A stretch of 64,000 nucleotides of DNA from Lanius collurio (taxonomy: Eukaryota > Chordata > Aves > Passeriformes > Laniidae): NCBI GenBank assembly GCA_020086605.1, contig JACBWW010000020.1, positions 18,021,974 through 18,085,973 on the forward strand, in the 5' to 3' direction. A program made the position numbers and the translations under genes. Under the pieces are notes generated by a model. It was given only the letters and a program-made list of their open reading frames with translations. It ran no database searches and was not told where the DNA came from. Positions 50,401 through 61,429 of this stretch are shown here, in pieces. The first letter of the stretch is position 1. Every line of letters starts with the position of its first letter.

Positions 50401-53400
50401 CATTTCATAGCCATCATTGCAAAAATGATTGGCACAGACAAATAAATTTACTACATTTACTTGCTCAAGTCCTAAGCCACAGCTAATCTCACTTTCAGGT
50501 GAAACTTGTAAGTCCACCTTTGAAAAACAAAGTAATGCTGTTTGGCATCATATTTCAATACCCTGGAAAACAAGTCTCTAGCACAGAAATTTAGTAACAA
50601 TACGAACAGGCAGTCCAAGAGACAGTTGTGCAACTGTGCCATCTATTTAAAAAAAGGACTCTTCAATTTATAATTACCTTGAAAAATAGGAAACTCTACT
50701 AACACGGCAGCTATTTTTTTAGAAAGTTTCCGTGTCCCAGTTCCTTGTTTTCTTTAGTGATACCTTCTTTTGGCATGAGACGCAGCATTCAAAAAGCTAC
50801 TGGCAGATTACATTCTTTCTATGCTAATTGCTTATACCTCATAGCCTTTGATTTTATCTGATAGAGAAATAAAAATTACTCCCTCTCAGCCACTGCAGAG
50901 CAACTATATTTAAGTATTAACTGAACAGAAAAGAGCTGTACTGCTCAAATCTATAGGCAGCTAGAATGTTCTGGTTGCATTAGTCATACTTCTTAAAACT
51001 CTTTAATTTCTGAGACATGTATAATGATCTACTTGCAAAGATAAAAAGGCAGCTCAAAATACTACCTTCCATAAATACTGCAATCTTTCCCACAATTCCT
51101 CTGCGTCACTCAGCTCACTGTCACGCCTTCTGGAGTTTAGATGGTTCTGGTAAATCTTGTTCAGTTCAGATGTATCAACTTTGCCTTTGTTGAAAATAAA
51201 GGACGACTTTTTTTCATTGCTCTTTCAGTATTAACACTTTCAAAACTTGCTCTGCCAAACTTGTCACTATATTCTTGTATGTACTTCCTTATTCATGCTC
51301 TACATTTGCATTTTTTTACCCAGTTGATCAACTACATTTACCCCTCCCACATAATACCACCTTCAAGGCCTGGTTTTTCCTCAGCTGAAGTGAGGGTCCT
51401 GTTGCAGACTGCAACAGGAACAACTGAGGAAAGAAATCCCCAGTGTTAAAACTAAACTGATTTTTCCACTACTCTTTGACTCTCAAATGAAATACCATGA
51501 AGAAAACATAATATATGACAATTATTTCCTACTAGGCACTAGTTATCTAATGTACATCTTCTAAAAGCATGCATCAGATACTGGATTTTAGTCAATAAGA
51601 AAGAATAATTTTAAAAAGCAATAGATACCATTAAAAGAAGTGGCAAGGGTACTTAATGGCTTCATTTACCATGTGATGTTAAAGGCAAAGCTTTAATCAC
51701 TACAATCTCATCAGGGACTGCATAAGCTGGGAGATGCTTTTGGAGTTCTTTAAGCATTTCTCTTTCTTCAAAATCATCTTTGGGTAAAACAAACAGGATA
51801 AGTTTTTCCTGTTGATACCAGGTAACTGCACAAGCTTCTATCTGGCTAAGAGCTTCAGCAGCCTGTAATTAAAAAATATTAGTCTTGCTTTAAAATGCAA
51901 ACGTTCATCAATACAGTGAAAGCAGCAAAAAACAATGAAAAAAGGGCACGCTTTTAAAAAAGGTATTTTTCTCACATGCCTACATAACATCCTATGAAAT
52001 ATCTTCTCTTGTAGCTGAAGCTTCTACGTCACATAAACATGAACTCAGAGATGTACATATTATTTGCCAAAATGCCATGAATGAGATACAATCCAGGAGT
52101 CTGACACTCAGTCTTGTAGAACAATCACTATAATCAGTACTTTTCAGATGTTTATACAGTTCTCAATCCTCCTGGAAGAAACCATACAATAAAACAGATT
52201 CCCAAGAACTCAGAAAAAACTCCTCCCTAAATTTTGTGACTAGATTTTTTTTATAATACACCCCCAAATTCCTTTAGACTCCTAAAAGTCATCTGAAAAC
52301 AAACAAATGCCCATTTCTGATGACAACAATGTCTTCCCTATACCTGCCTTTTTATAGTGGCATTCTCTACTCTGTTGATGTGAGCGCTTACCTGCTGCAG
52401 ACATTCAGTATTGAAACGTTTGCCATGACGTTTAATCTGATTGTCTTTCCGACCCAAGAAAAACAACTTTGCATTCCTCACTCTAACAAAATCCCCTGTT
52501 TCTCTCATTGTACCCGGTGGAACAGTTATTTCATCATCAAGAAAGCAGATTCGTTCTTCACCACCTACACAAAAAAAAGATTGTGGTCATATATATTTAA
52601 TGGCTATCTGTAAATGAAAATTATGGAGTGTTTTATCAACTTTTCTTAAACTTTATCAAGCATTATAAGAAATATTGAAAGATTATTATCAATGTCTAAA
52701 CTTCTGCAATGTACAATTCTGGCTATGCACTTAATTCAGTTAATATACAGAAATTACTTCAGCTGAGAATGTCAAAATGCAAGAAGGGAAAAAGAAGCCA
52801 ATATAATGAAGGCACAGTCTGCAGATAAATGATGGCAATTTCCTGTTTATCATTCCAACAACTTAAAATACCATCAGAAGGTTCCTGGCCCAATCAGAAC
52901 TTAAAATGCTATATTAATCTGTATATCACAGGCAAATATCAAGTAAAATAACCAATGTATTATTAAAACTCAGACAATTAAGAACAGTATCTTAGAAGAA
53001 TTAGAAATATAAAACAACCTATAAATATTTGTCCCTCGCCTTCAAGAACTGCAGATCCGTTGGCATCTCTGACCTCAAGTTTTGTTCCAAGGAGCGGTGA
53101 TCCCAAAGGTATAGGAAAATCCATTCTAAATATATTAGAGAGAAAAATTGGAAGTCTTTCCCTTCTAAACACAAAACAACTGTCCCAAAAAACAGGTAGC
53201 ATGTAGTTTTTTAAAGGACAGGTGTTAGAGCAAAAGTAGATGCTTGGGACTTCTTTCTACAAATGCTTCTTCTTTAAAAACGTATCAATTTATTAAAAAT
53301 TAAAAACCTCATCAGTGTGCATGGGTGTCATTAATATATACCAGAAAAACCCACAGAATGATAGAGAATAAGGCCTGAATGGACCCTGAAATACCCTGAG

Positions 53401-56400
53401 AACCCCAAGCATTTCAGTTAGCTTTTAAGTCTCCCTGATTGAAACCTCCATCAATCAACCAATTTAAACATGTGCAACTGCTAACTCGTTTTTCCCTAAT
53501 TTGAGCTTTTACTCTATTTTAGTAAGTACAGTTAAGAGAAGTTCAGAAAAAGATTTAAAAAAATGTTCAGTTCAGAAAAGACTGAAATAGAAGAAACTGT
53601 CACTTCAATGTCATGTATCTATTTATAGACTTCTCTTGAACTACTGACCAACTCCTTCCTTTTCCTCCATTCTCCAGCCTCTTCAAGCAGTCGCAGGGCC
53701 TCATTTATTGAATATAGAAGCTATTTCTGAGTGGGAGTATAGAATAATGTATTTTCCTCAGTAAAGCAAAACCTAAAACTTAAAGCAACTTAAAATAACG
53801 TTGGCATGGATTCCAGTTCAATTTCTATTTTAAAGTATTACACTTTATGTTTGAACTCAGAGAAAATTAGTTCTACATGAGAATTTAATAATACTTCATG
53901 ACACTCCACCACTTTTAGTCTTCAAGGGTTTAAGCATCACGTTAATATATCACATCATTTGCACAAACCATCCCATTCTGTAGGACACATTTAACTCAAA
54001 TTGCATGTATAATTATTGTGCCATGGAATAATTACACATTTCAGAGCGAAAACGGAACACTGAGATAACTGTAAGTACCTTTCACGACTCTATAAAATAA
54101 TATGGGAAAAAAATGCCAAGCAAATGAACAAGTCAGAAACTGAGTGAAAAATGACAGCGATAAATGATGAAAACAAAGTCCTTCTAGTAGCTTAAGTATA
54201 ATTACTATGAAACCTTGGGTGAGCCACTTTGGACAAATTTCTGTCATCCACACTAATAAAACAGCGGGGAGGAGGCGCTGTACTGGCTCACGAGATAATG
54301 GATTTGTCTATTTCTACATAAAACCCAAACGTAACTTCTACCAGTGTAAACACTCAAGAGGACTCAGCAGTTCTGGTAACAGGAGACTGAGGTTCTATTT
54401 CTGGTGATTTTCATCATTCACATGCCAAGCTATTGAGAACAGTGAATTTTCCTACCTAAAATCAGCACTGAAAACCTCCTCAGGAATCTTGTAGCAAGTG
54501 GCCCAGCTTGACACTTCAGTAATACCATAGAGATTAAAAATACTTGTTTTGTTCTCCTTGTGCTTCCAACTTTTCAAAAGACTCAGTACGGGAAATGCTT
54601 CACCACCAAGGGCTAAGACACGAAGTGACGTATTTGCAGACAACACTCTTGATTTAACAATGTGAGTTCCAAACCTTCTGAGAAGTGTTGGTGTTCCCTG
54701 AATGACACATATTTTTAAAAAAAGGAGAAAGACCTGTTACATTTTGTCATTATATGTGTGCCTCTCTTCCTGCTGTATCATATCTACTGCATAGCTGTAT
54801 CATGGATGTACTTTTAAAACATCTGTGTATAATAGATGGCATCAACCATCACACTGGTGTTTTGTGAGATTTTGTTTCTTATGTAAGGTCTTTAATGAGT
54901 ACTATCAGCACCAACCTATGTTTTTCTACACAGCTTCTTCTTTACTCAGATGTGTTATGGGTTCCCTTTTGTCTCAGCTATTACCTCAAGCGTATTCACA
55001 TGAGTTCTTATGTTAATTACATGGAAACAGAAAGCAACACAATATTCTTTTCATGTTATTGTTTGAGCCTTTTTCTCCTTCATTCAAAAATGTTACAGCA
55101 AAAATAAAACCTACGCATCTGATTAACCTGAACATAGAACATTTAAAGACCTTACATAACACCAAAAATTCCTAGGATGTCAGATTCTGGGTTGTCCTTT
55201 ATTTGTGCAAATAGAACAGTTTACAAGAATTAGACTTTCTCAAAACTTTCACATCACACTAAAATAAGCAGGGGGAAAAGATATGAAACCCAAATCCCCC
55301 AAACCCAAATCAGTTTCCTTAAACAACTATTTCTATGAAACTATTGGTGATGTAGAGTCCTTTCACTGAAAGGAAAAAAAAACTATAAATCATTTTACCA
55401 GACATATTTCACTCTCATTCTTACCTACTTTTCTAGTAAGAAGACTGGAAAATTAGTGGGATGATTTCTTACTAGACTCTTTTTTTCTAGTAATAGATGA
55501 AGACCATCTTTTTTCACCTGCTAATTTTAATTTCAGTGAGTTACAGCAACAACAACAAAAAACCCCAACCAACCACCCAACCAAGCAAAAAAGACAGAAA
55601 ACATTTACACTCTTCCCTCCCTCATAACCAATTGTAGATTTTTCAAGTCTTCTCAAAAAAGTTAAGGTGGGAGGCAATGCCTCTCTATTATTTAAGAAAC
55701 ATCATGAAATTACTTATCCATCAGTTAAGCTGTAAGGAGAACATTTTTGTCAATTATTTGGCTCAGAAGCCCTTCTTTCACTGATTAGGGCAGTCATCAA
55801 AAAAAGAAACAACAAACCAAATCCAACTTTTCTTAGAAAGACATCTCAAAAAACTTCATTCACAAAATTTTGCCCTTCTCTATTACTTCTCAACATGCTT
55901 AACAAATGTATCTTTAAAAGTCTTAAAACACATACTTAAAAAATATTGCTAATAGAGAGAAATATCTGAGACTTTTTTTCTAAAAACAACTGAGCTAAAC
56001 TGATCATGAAACTTGTATGTCATAGGATAATGTACACCATTTATAGCAATCTTTACAAATTAAAGTAAGACCAGAGAATAGCTACAATAGATTTGTAACT
56101 AATGAATTTTTTTCCTGCTGTGGAATCTTCAGCCAGCTACTCACTAATTAAATTTGCACCCTACAGTCTCAACTACCACCATTCTTATCAAAAAAAAAAA
56201 AAAAAAGGAAATGCAACAGGATCTGGAACACAAATCCTACAAGGAGCTTCTGAGGGAGCTGGGGGTGTTTAGCCTGGAGAAAAGGAGGCTCAGGGGTGGC
56301 CTCAGCACTCTCTACAACTGCCTGAAAGGAGGCTGTAGCCAGGAGGGGGTTGGTCTCTTCTCCCAGGCAACCAGTGACAGGACAAGAGGAACAGGACAGG

Positions 56401-59400
56401 ACTACAGGCACAGGCTAGGCTTATTCAGCCACGCTGAGTAAGTAATTCAAGTAAATTTTGCAAACTTTAAAACTATTAAAATTGAAATCATACAGGAGAT
56501 GACCTATTTAAGACATAAGAGATGCATGAAGCCCCACCAGATGACACGAAAACAGTAAGTATTGCTCTGAAATCAATTGCTACCTTGTTCTCGTTATTGT
56601 AAAAATGACAAACATTTTAGCCCAATATATATGGCACTGGTTTAGTTCTACTTTTAGCATAAAAATTACCATTAAACGTTGTTTATGAGGAAAGGCCTCA
56701 AGATCAAGCCCATTAAAAAGTGCTTAAATGTCTGTAACAGTTTACTACCAGATTCTTCAGAACAAAAAGTTTAATTAACAGAAGAATTAATTTAATTCTT
56801 AATAAGTAAGGGTTTCTTAAAATAATCTTTAGCTCAGTGTTTCCTATCACAAAATGTTTGAGGTTTTGATCAAATGGTAATTTTCTAGACAGCTAACACT
56901 CTACAACAAAAAGGATAGCTATTGCCTTTGAGCAAGAACACTCCTGTCCTATTAATGTTAGCATCTAGGCTGATGAAAAAGCAGTACACACTAGCAAAAG
57001 TGAGAAGCAAGACATTGGAGACACTTAGGTTTTGCCTACCTGCAACACTGTCACATGGTGGTGGTGAAACAGAGCAGCAGAGAGCTCCACAGGCATCATT
57101 TTCACAGTGTTTGGTACGACAAGAATAGAGGCTCCACTTGTCAGAGCGATGAACAATTCAACCACAGATGGGTCAAATGTGAGAGAAGAAGCCAGGAATA
57201 GCACATCATCCTGTGTGATCCCAAATATGGATCTAAAATAAGAAAGCTAGGAATTATAAATCTGATGCATGCGGTCAAAAAAACCTACCAAGCTAGAAGA
57301 ATGAAAGCATGAAAGAAATGTGCATTAGCAAAGCTCAGATCTTAAGGGCTCTGAATATGTACATAGGTAATTTGAGCAAAAGCTCCTGGACAGTAACTGC
57401 TGATTTCACTAATGATGTGTTTTATGAAGATACCCACCATATTACAAACCAACAGAGTTCACTAAAAAGCATATTTCAACTAACAGACGCTCATTAAAAA
57501 AAACAGATAAAGAAAGAAAAAGTAAAGGAAAAAAAAGGAAGAACTAAGATTGTACTTTTCATAACAGGAAATATAATGAAACAAAGAAAACTGCATAGCC
57601 TAAAAAGGAATTAGGACTTAAAAACGACAGATCATAGTACATGTAACTGTGAACAAATGATTAATTTTGTTGTCTATTTCTTTTAAGCCACAAGCCAGAT
57701 GACGATACAAAACTTAGAGTGTACTATTTGAAGCACAGCCCTCAAAGATAAGGCAAAGCACCATGTAAGTATAATACTGAGAGCGAAAAAAAAAGTTACA
57801 TGATTCTGCTTAGAAATAAAAGCAAAAAAACACAAAGGCAGATAAGGAGGAAGAAGTGAAGCTGTGTCAGCAAAAATCCTACCTACACTCCTCTGAAGTA
57901 CTAAAAAAAAATCCTTAAAACATCACATTTGTAAAAGCATTTGAAAGGAAAACTGAAAACCACACTTACTTAAGATGCTGAATGTTTGGCACTATACATT
58001 TATGAGGCACTCTGACTATTTTGGGGATCCCTGTAGTTCCTGATGTATGCAGGACATACGCCAAAGTGTGCTTCTGGCCAGCGTCCATGTATCCTCCTTC
58101 TGATGTTTTTACTTTGGTTTGATCTGGGCAAACGGTATATCCTGGCTCCGAGTCATCCACAGCTTTGAAAGGTTCACATTTACTTTTTGTATTGTCTACT
58201 TGTGAACTTAAATCAGTGTTGCTTGAGCTCATTTGGAAGAGAGTTAAACCAATATGTCCTATGGCAGAAGAATTATGGCAAAACCAGCCAGGATGGGACA
58301 TCTGGAATTTCTGCAAGAGAAAATGAACAATTCAAACAGTGGAACTCAGGAGGCACTGGTGTTCTACTGTGTGCAATGAAATAGGAAACGGCATTTCATA
58401 CAAACAAGCTGTGATTTTTCATACCTCCACTTCTGGAGGCCACACATCAGACATTTATAAGCTCATGTATTTCTATAAATTAAATATGAGTGAACACAGA
58501 CTTCATAAATGTGAAATAAACAGTTATCTGAGCAAATTAAAAAAGAAATATACAAAAGAATGCTGCAGAAAACCAAGGAATCTGAATTATAACTTGTCTA
58601 TTCCTTTTGCAATGAGTGAGGGTATAAGATTTGGGAAGAGTTAGACAAAGAGAAACCAAAGTATTAAATGCAGGAGCTTATTTTAATTACTGCAGATTTT
58701 CAACTCTCAACCTTTACATTTAAAGAGACAAGTCTGGTAAAGTCTTCCAATGTCAGTGCCCAACAAAGCTGCCTGAACAACAGTGTAACAGGAAAGAAGG
58801 CACTTTCTTTTTGAAGAGGGAAGAAGCATTTTGTACTTCTGATTTTAAAGATGTTCTTTTCTGAATAAGAAAGACAACCTTTTGCCATGAAAAAACAAAT
58901 GCACTCCATCCAAGCTTGTTAAAACAGAATTCAATATGCATAGCTACATGTTTAAATTGCTCTTTAATGCTTCCTGTAGAAGCATGAACACTTACATTTA
59001 TTTTGTCATTCTCAACAAGAATATATTGAAGATTGCTTTTCTTCATGAAGTAAGTGGATATGGCTGGTGGTGCATCTGGATCAATAGGTGAATAGGCAGC
59101 TGGAACTTGAAGGATTCTAATAAAATACAAATGTTTTAAACAATTAAAAAAATATAAGAAAATCCCCTTAGATTTTGCTAAAATTTCTTTTAGACTTTTA
59201 TAGTTGCCTGAGCTAGAAAATGTAGTCATAATATGACTTTTAAAAGATCTTGTTGGTAACCAAGCAGGATGAAATACAACCTTTCCATTTATCCACATAC
59301 AACATGTACAAACGTATTCTAAAAAGTACCAAAAGCCTGCGCGCTTTTCCACGAGTCTAAAGAATGGAGTGTAAGAAAATCTAAGCACTCACTGGGATGC

Positions 59401-61055
59401 CCTCCCTACGAGGCAGGCGGAGGAGCTCCCGGTGCCTGCGCCCCCGCTCCCTGCCCCGCAGCGCCTGCTCCCTGCCCGATCTAGCGGCGCTCCCGGGTAA
59501 CCACAAACGCTACCGCCCCGAAAATCAAAGCGAGTAAGCGGCGACTAAAGTATGAAGGGTCCCCAAAAATCCGCACATTTGCTCTGGTCTTGGGTTCTGT
59601 ACTGTATGTGTGTCCTGTGCTGTAAGTACGATTTATTACACTTCCTCTCCGTGCAAGTGGTTTGCCACTGCAGTAATGCCAAGGTCCTGAACCGAGATAT
59701 GCAAACAGCAGCCACTTGTGTCAGTAAGCATGTAATGGGATACAGGACAAATCAGGCTGCAAGGGACCTCAGTACGCTGAGTTCAACCTGCTGCTCAGGC
59801 AGAGCCAGCTATGACACCAGACAAGGCCGTCCAGGTCTTCGTCCAGTCAGGTTTTGAACACCTCCAAGGATGGTGCCTGCACAACATCTCAGTGCAACCT
59901 GCTCCACTGCTGCACTGGGGCAAAAGCATTTCCTGACCAGTGAGAAAGCTCCTCAGTGCTTGTGGGAGGTTTATGATTACAGTGTTTGCTCACTCTACTG
60001 AAATCCACGTACTCCACTGTGGTACTGCTTCTTGTGCCACTATGTATTTTACATGTGGTGTGACAACAGGAAAATCTTGACAGAGGCCATGCCCCCAAGA
60101 AGCACAACTACTGCTGTATTCATAAGTTGAAAAAAATAGGCTTGTGATCCTGTGATTGTCTAATACATCACAAATGCCAGGAATACAAAAGATATCTATA
60201 AAAAAGATCCAAAATTAGAATTCATCAGGAGAAGTGGGATTTAAAAAATTGCTGTATTAATATGGGTGTTGTGATCACAAGCATTTCAACTTCCTAGCCA
60301 TTAGTAAATCAGTATCACTTTAGTGTTACACTACTCATTACTTCTTTCTGCAGTGTTTGTAATGGAACATTAAATGTATATTCATTTAGCTTAAAACACA
60401 GAATTTGCATTCAGAGCATCTTTTTTTTTGCCAGCAAGACAACACATTAAAAAAACCTGCACAGTTCTTTTCTCAATAGATGTTTCTGCCAGATCACTTC
60501 CAGTTTTAAACAAGCAGAACAAAGATGCTAGTAATTAATTTTTCTGTATTTTTATCAGCATGCTAAATCACTTTTAATGAAAGGATACAGTTACAGAGAG
60601 TTCACATCTTTAGAACTTAAGATTCAGAAATATTTTAGCAATGGCTTTTAAAAAAATTGCAATATTGCCATCTTTTTCCCTAAATGATCTCCAGCACCTT
60701 GACTGCACTACTATGTTATTACTACATTTTTGTTGTTATTAAAAATCTAAACAAACTGTAAATTTTGCTTTAACAGAAACGACCCTTAGAAAACCAACAC
60801 AGAGTGCAAGCATTCAAACCATTACCCTAAGATCCAAGACGGGAGGTTTATTCCTGGATAGCAGTAAAGGCCTATTTCACATTTGCCTTGGTGGTCACAG
60901 TGCTTCTGAAGGAAAGCTGTCAGTTCCACGGCAAGCTCAACCACGGTGGCGTAGGTGTAGCAGGCTGGAGGTTTCCCGGTGCATTCATCAAACCAAACTG
61001 CTGCTCTGTCCGAGTGCAGGGCGGCTGCCCGAGCCACCAGCTCCTGAAGCATCAT
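44047..61055 (-). CDS. AASDH: AASDH: beta-alanine-activating enzyme (NRPS-like adenylation, carrier and PQQ propeller; 14 coding exons)
   Basis: The 14 minus-strand exons listed below join without a frame break into 1,122 residues (human about 1,098). The adenylation domain (residues about 1-540) shows the A3 loop [10 protein letters not shown] (about 205-214), A4 [10 protein letters not shown] (Asp 251), A5 [12 protein letters not shown]7 ETGDFV, A8 [15 protein letters not shown] and the A10 lysine in TSHGK (535). A carrier domain follows with YSGGDSLKA, whose Ser (about 598) would carry 4'-phosphopantetheine. The C-terminal third is a seven- or eight-bladed PQQ-type beta-propeller with repeated GSHDxxVYALD / SSPCLSS patterns. 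Human AASDH adenylates beta-alanine and loads it on its own carrier; the downstream acceptor is not settled. All catalytic motifs look intact. The start is the first of two adjacent ATGs (61055), aligned with human MTLQELV. Confidence 0.96.
45479..45610 (-). CDS. AASDH: AASDH exon 13
   Basis: A phase-0 exon encodes [20 protein letters not shown] and [18 protein letters not shown], one propeller blade. The acceptor is TTACAG and the donor GTAAAC. Confidence 0.94.
46944..47069 (-). CDS. AASDH: AASDH exon 12
   Basis: The exon encodes [20 protein letters not shown] then [18 protein letters not shown], matching human VFSSPCLN...LATLGGLLLAVNP. The ends are TTTACAG and GTATGT. Confidence 0.94.
47665..47828 (-). 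CDS. AASDH: AASDH exon 11
   Basis: The exon completes a split Gly codon and encodes [40 protein letters not shown] and VYALDIY. These are two clear PQQ-type blade segments. The donor is GTAAGA. Confidence 0.95.
48902..49739 (-). CDS. AASDH: AASDH exon 10 (carrier domain and linker)
   Basis: This is the largest AASDH exon (838 bp). It begins [11 protein letters not shown], contains the 4'-phosphopantetheine site [11 protein letters not shown] and a helix ending [21 protein letters not shown] poorly conserved linker of about 150 residues follows. The exon then enters the propeller at [36 protein letters not shown] and [20 protein letters not shown]. The acceptor is TTTTTCTCTAG and the donor GTATGT. 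Confidence 0.95.
51066..51184 (-). CDS. AASDH: AASDH exon 9 (A10 lysine)
   Basis: A split Gly codon is followed by [17 protein letters not shown] and ends [12 protein letters not shown]. The first Lys is the A10 catalytic lysine of the adenylation domain. This exon is not visible as a long open frame but matches human GKIDVSELNKIYLNY. The ends are AACAAAG and GTAGTA. Confidence 0.9.
51670..51862 (-). CDS. AASDH: AASDH exon 8
   Basis: The exon encodes [31 protein letters not shown] and [20 protein letters not shown]. This is the C-terminal subdomain of the adenylation fold, matching human CAVTWYNQEKLILFMV. The ends are AATTACAG and GTAAAT. Confidence 0.92.
52392..52564 (-). CDS. AASDH: AASDH exon 7 (A7-A8 motifs)
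   Basis: The exon encodes [28 protein letters not shown] and [17 protein letters not shown]. It holds the conserved TGD and the A8 hinge GRKDxQIK. The ends are GTGTAG and GTAAGC. Confidence 0.94.
53019..53125 (-). CDS. AASDH: AASDH exon 6
   Basis: The exon encodes [20 protein letters not shown] then [16 protein letters not shown], matching human VQLGFPLLGTVVEVRDTNG. The ends are TATTTAG and GTTGTT (a weak donor). Confidence 0.9.
53126..54455 (-). other. AASDH: AASDH intron between exons 6 and 5
   Basis: AT-rich intron. A stretch at about 53,350-53,400 has a weak CR1-like word (CACAGAATGATAGAGAATA) but could not be supported further. No other feature was seen. Confidence 0.6.
54456..54697 (-). 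CDS. AASDH: AASDH exon 5 (A5 motif)
   Basis: The exon encodes [40 protein letters not shown] and [20 protein letters not shown]. The YGITE segment is the A5 nucleotide-binding motif. The ends are CATTCAG and GTAGGA. Confidence 0.95.
54698..57039 (-). other. AASDH: AASDH intron between exons 5 and 4
   Basis: This 2.3-kb intron contains a CR1 fragment at 56210-56440 next to an A16-18 run at about 56,188-56,206. The remaining sequence is AT-rich, with A/C-rich low complexity near 55,545-55,600. Confidence 0.65.
56210..56440 (+). mobile_element. CR1 LINE fragment (plus orientation)
   Basis: The segment AGGGAGCTGGGGGTGTTTAG, then CCTGGAGAAAAGGAGGCTCA, is a characteristic part of the avian CR1 3' region in sense orientation, truncated on both sides. 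It lies antisense to AASDH within an intron. Confidence 0.85.
57040..57232 (-). CDS. AASDH: AASDH exon 4 (A4 motif)
   Basis: The exon encodes [40 protein letters not shown] and HHHHVTVLQ, with TFDPSV as the A4 core. It is not visible as a long open frame but matches human closely. The ends are TATTTTAG and GTAGGC. Confidence 0.94.
57233..57969 (-). other. AASDH: AASDH intron between exons 4 and 3
   Basis: An A-rich intron (plus strand) with no recognised repeat or gene. Confidence 0.65.
57970..58310 (-). CDS. AASDH: AASDH exon 3 (A3 P-loop)
   Basis: The exon begins [20 protein letters not shown], passes through a variable Ser/Lys-rich loop, and ends [20 protein letters not shown] then [22 protein letters not shown] is the ATP-binding A3 loop. 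The ends are CTCTTGCAG and GTAAGT. Confidence 0.95.
58311..58995 (-). other. AASDH: AASDH intron between exons 3 and 2
   Basis: AT-rich intron with nothing recognised. Confidence 0.65.
58996..59116 (-). CDS. AASDH: AASDH exon 2
   Basis: The exon completes a split Gly and encodes [40 protein letters not shown]. Human has [20 protein letters not shown]. The ends are TTATTAG and GTAAGT. Confidence 0.95.
59117..60825 (-). other. AASDH: AASDH intron 1 (coding), with a GC-rich patch
   Basis: The intron lies between exons 2 and 1. A local GC/CpG-rich patch occurs at about 59,395-59,520 (GCCCCCGCTCCCTGCCCCGC) within otherwise AT-rich DNA. A CR1 fragment follows at 59,750-59,960. No other feature was seen. 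Confidence 0.6.
59750..59960 (-). mobile_element. CR1 LINE fragment (minus orientation)
   Basis: The order CTGCAAGGGACCTCAGTACG, GAGTTCAACCTGCTGCTCAG, TTTTGAACACCTCCAAGGAT and CAACCTGCTCCACTGCTGCA follows the antisense CR1 3' consensus in a diverged form. Confidence 0.78.
60826..61055 (-). CDS. AASDH: AASDH first coding exon
   Basis: The exon encodes [40 protein letters not shown] and [17 protein letters not shown]. Human starts MTLQELVHKAASCYMDRVAV. The first ATG (61055-61053) has G at -3, a good context. The donor is GTAATG. Confidence 0.94.
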
Positions 61056-61429
61056 CGCGGCTGCATCGCTTCAGTCCCCCGGGAGCAACCACAGGCCAGA
61101 CCACATTGTCACCTCCTCACTTTTAACACTTCAGTAGGACTATAAACGCACACAAAACACTACCAAGAAGGAAAAAAAAAAGAGAGATCCGTCGCAGAGA
61201 ACACACAGCTCTATCACACCTTGAGACTGCACAAGGTGCAAAGCGGTATTCTTGACTTGTACAGAGGTAGTTTGTTCTTCACCGGTACACTTTTATTTTT
61301 AAAGCTCCGCATCACTGAATTAATAACTTCATTAGCACAGCTTAATTAATTAATAATTCTTTCAATAGAATGGTGAAATAGGAATCCTTCCTTCGCAAGC
61401 AGAAACCCGCAACACGTTTAGGGCACTGC
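61056..61429 (-). other. AASDH: AASDH 5' flank / possible 5' UTR exon part
   Basis: No coding sequence was seen. On the minus strand GTGTGCGTTTATAG ends at 61140 and could be an acceptor giving an 84-nt 5' leader to the ATG. A donor-like GGGGTAACC occurs near 61,530 in the island. A spliced non-coding first exon is therefore possible but not proven. Confidence 0.35.

Larger units (their letters stand above)
44437..53018 (-). other. AASDH: AASDH introns between exons 14 and 6
   Basis: The introns are 44437-45478, 45611-46943, 47070-47664, 47829-48901, 49740-51065, 51185-51669, 51863-52391 and 52565-53018, all with GT-AG ends on the minus strand. They are AT-rich with A/C-rich low-complexity patches (for example about 45,660-45,770). 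No RNA gene or clear transposon was recognised in them. The exons within this span are listed separately. Confidence 0.65.

Noticed and set aside
53340..53480. Possible CR1 fragment in an AASDH intron
   Set aside because: Only a short CR1-like word could be seen; the following sequence does not follow the CR1 consensus well enough.
58753..59388. Minus-strand open frame of 211 codons taken as one exon
   Set aside because: Only 58996-59116 matches AASDH exon 2; the rest is intron read-through past good GT and AG sites.
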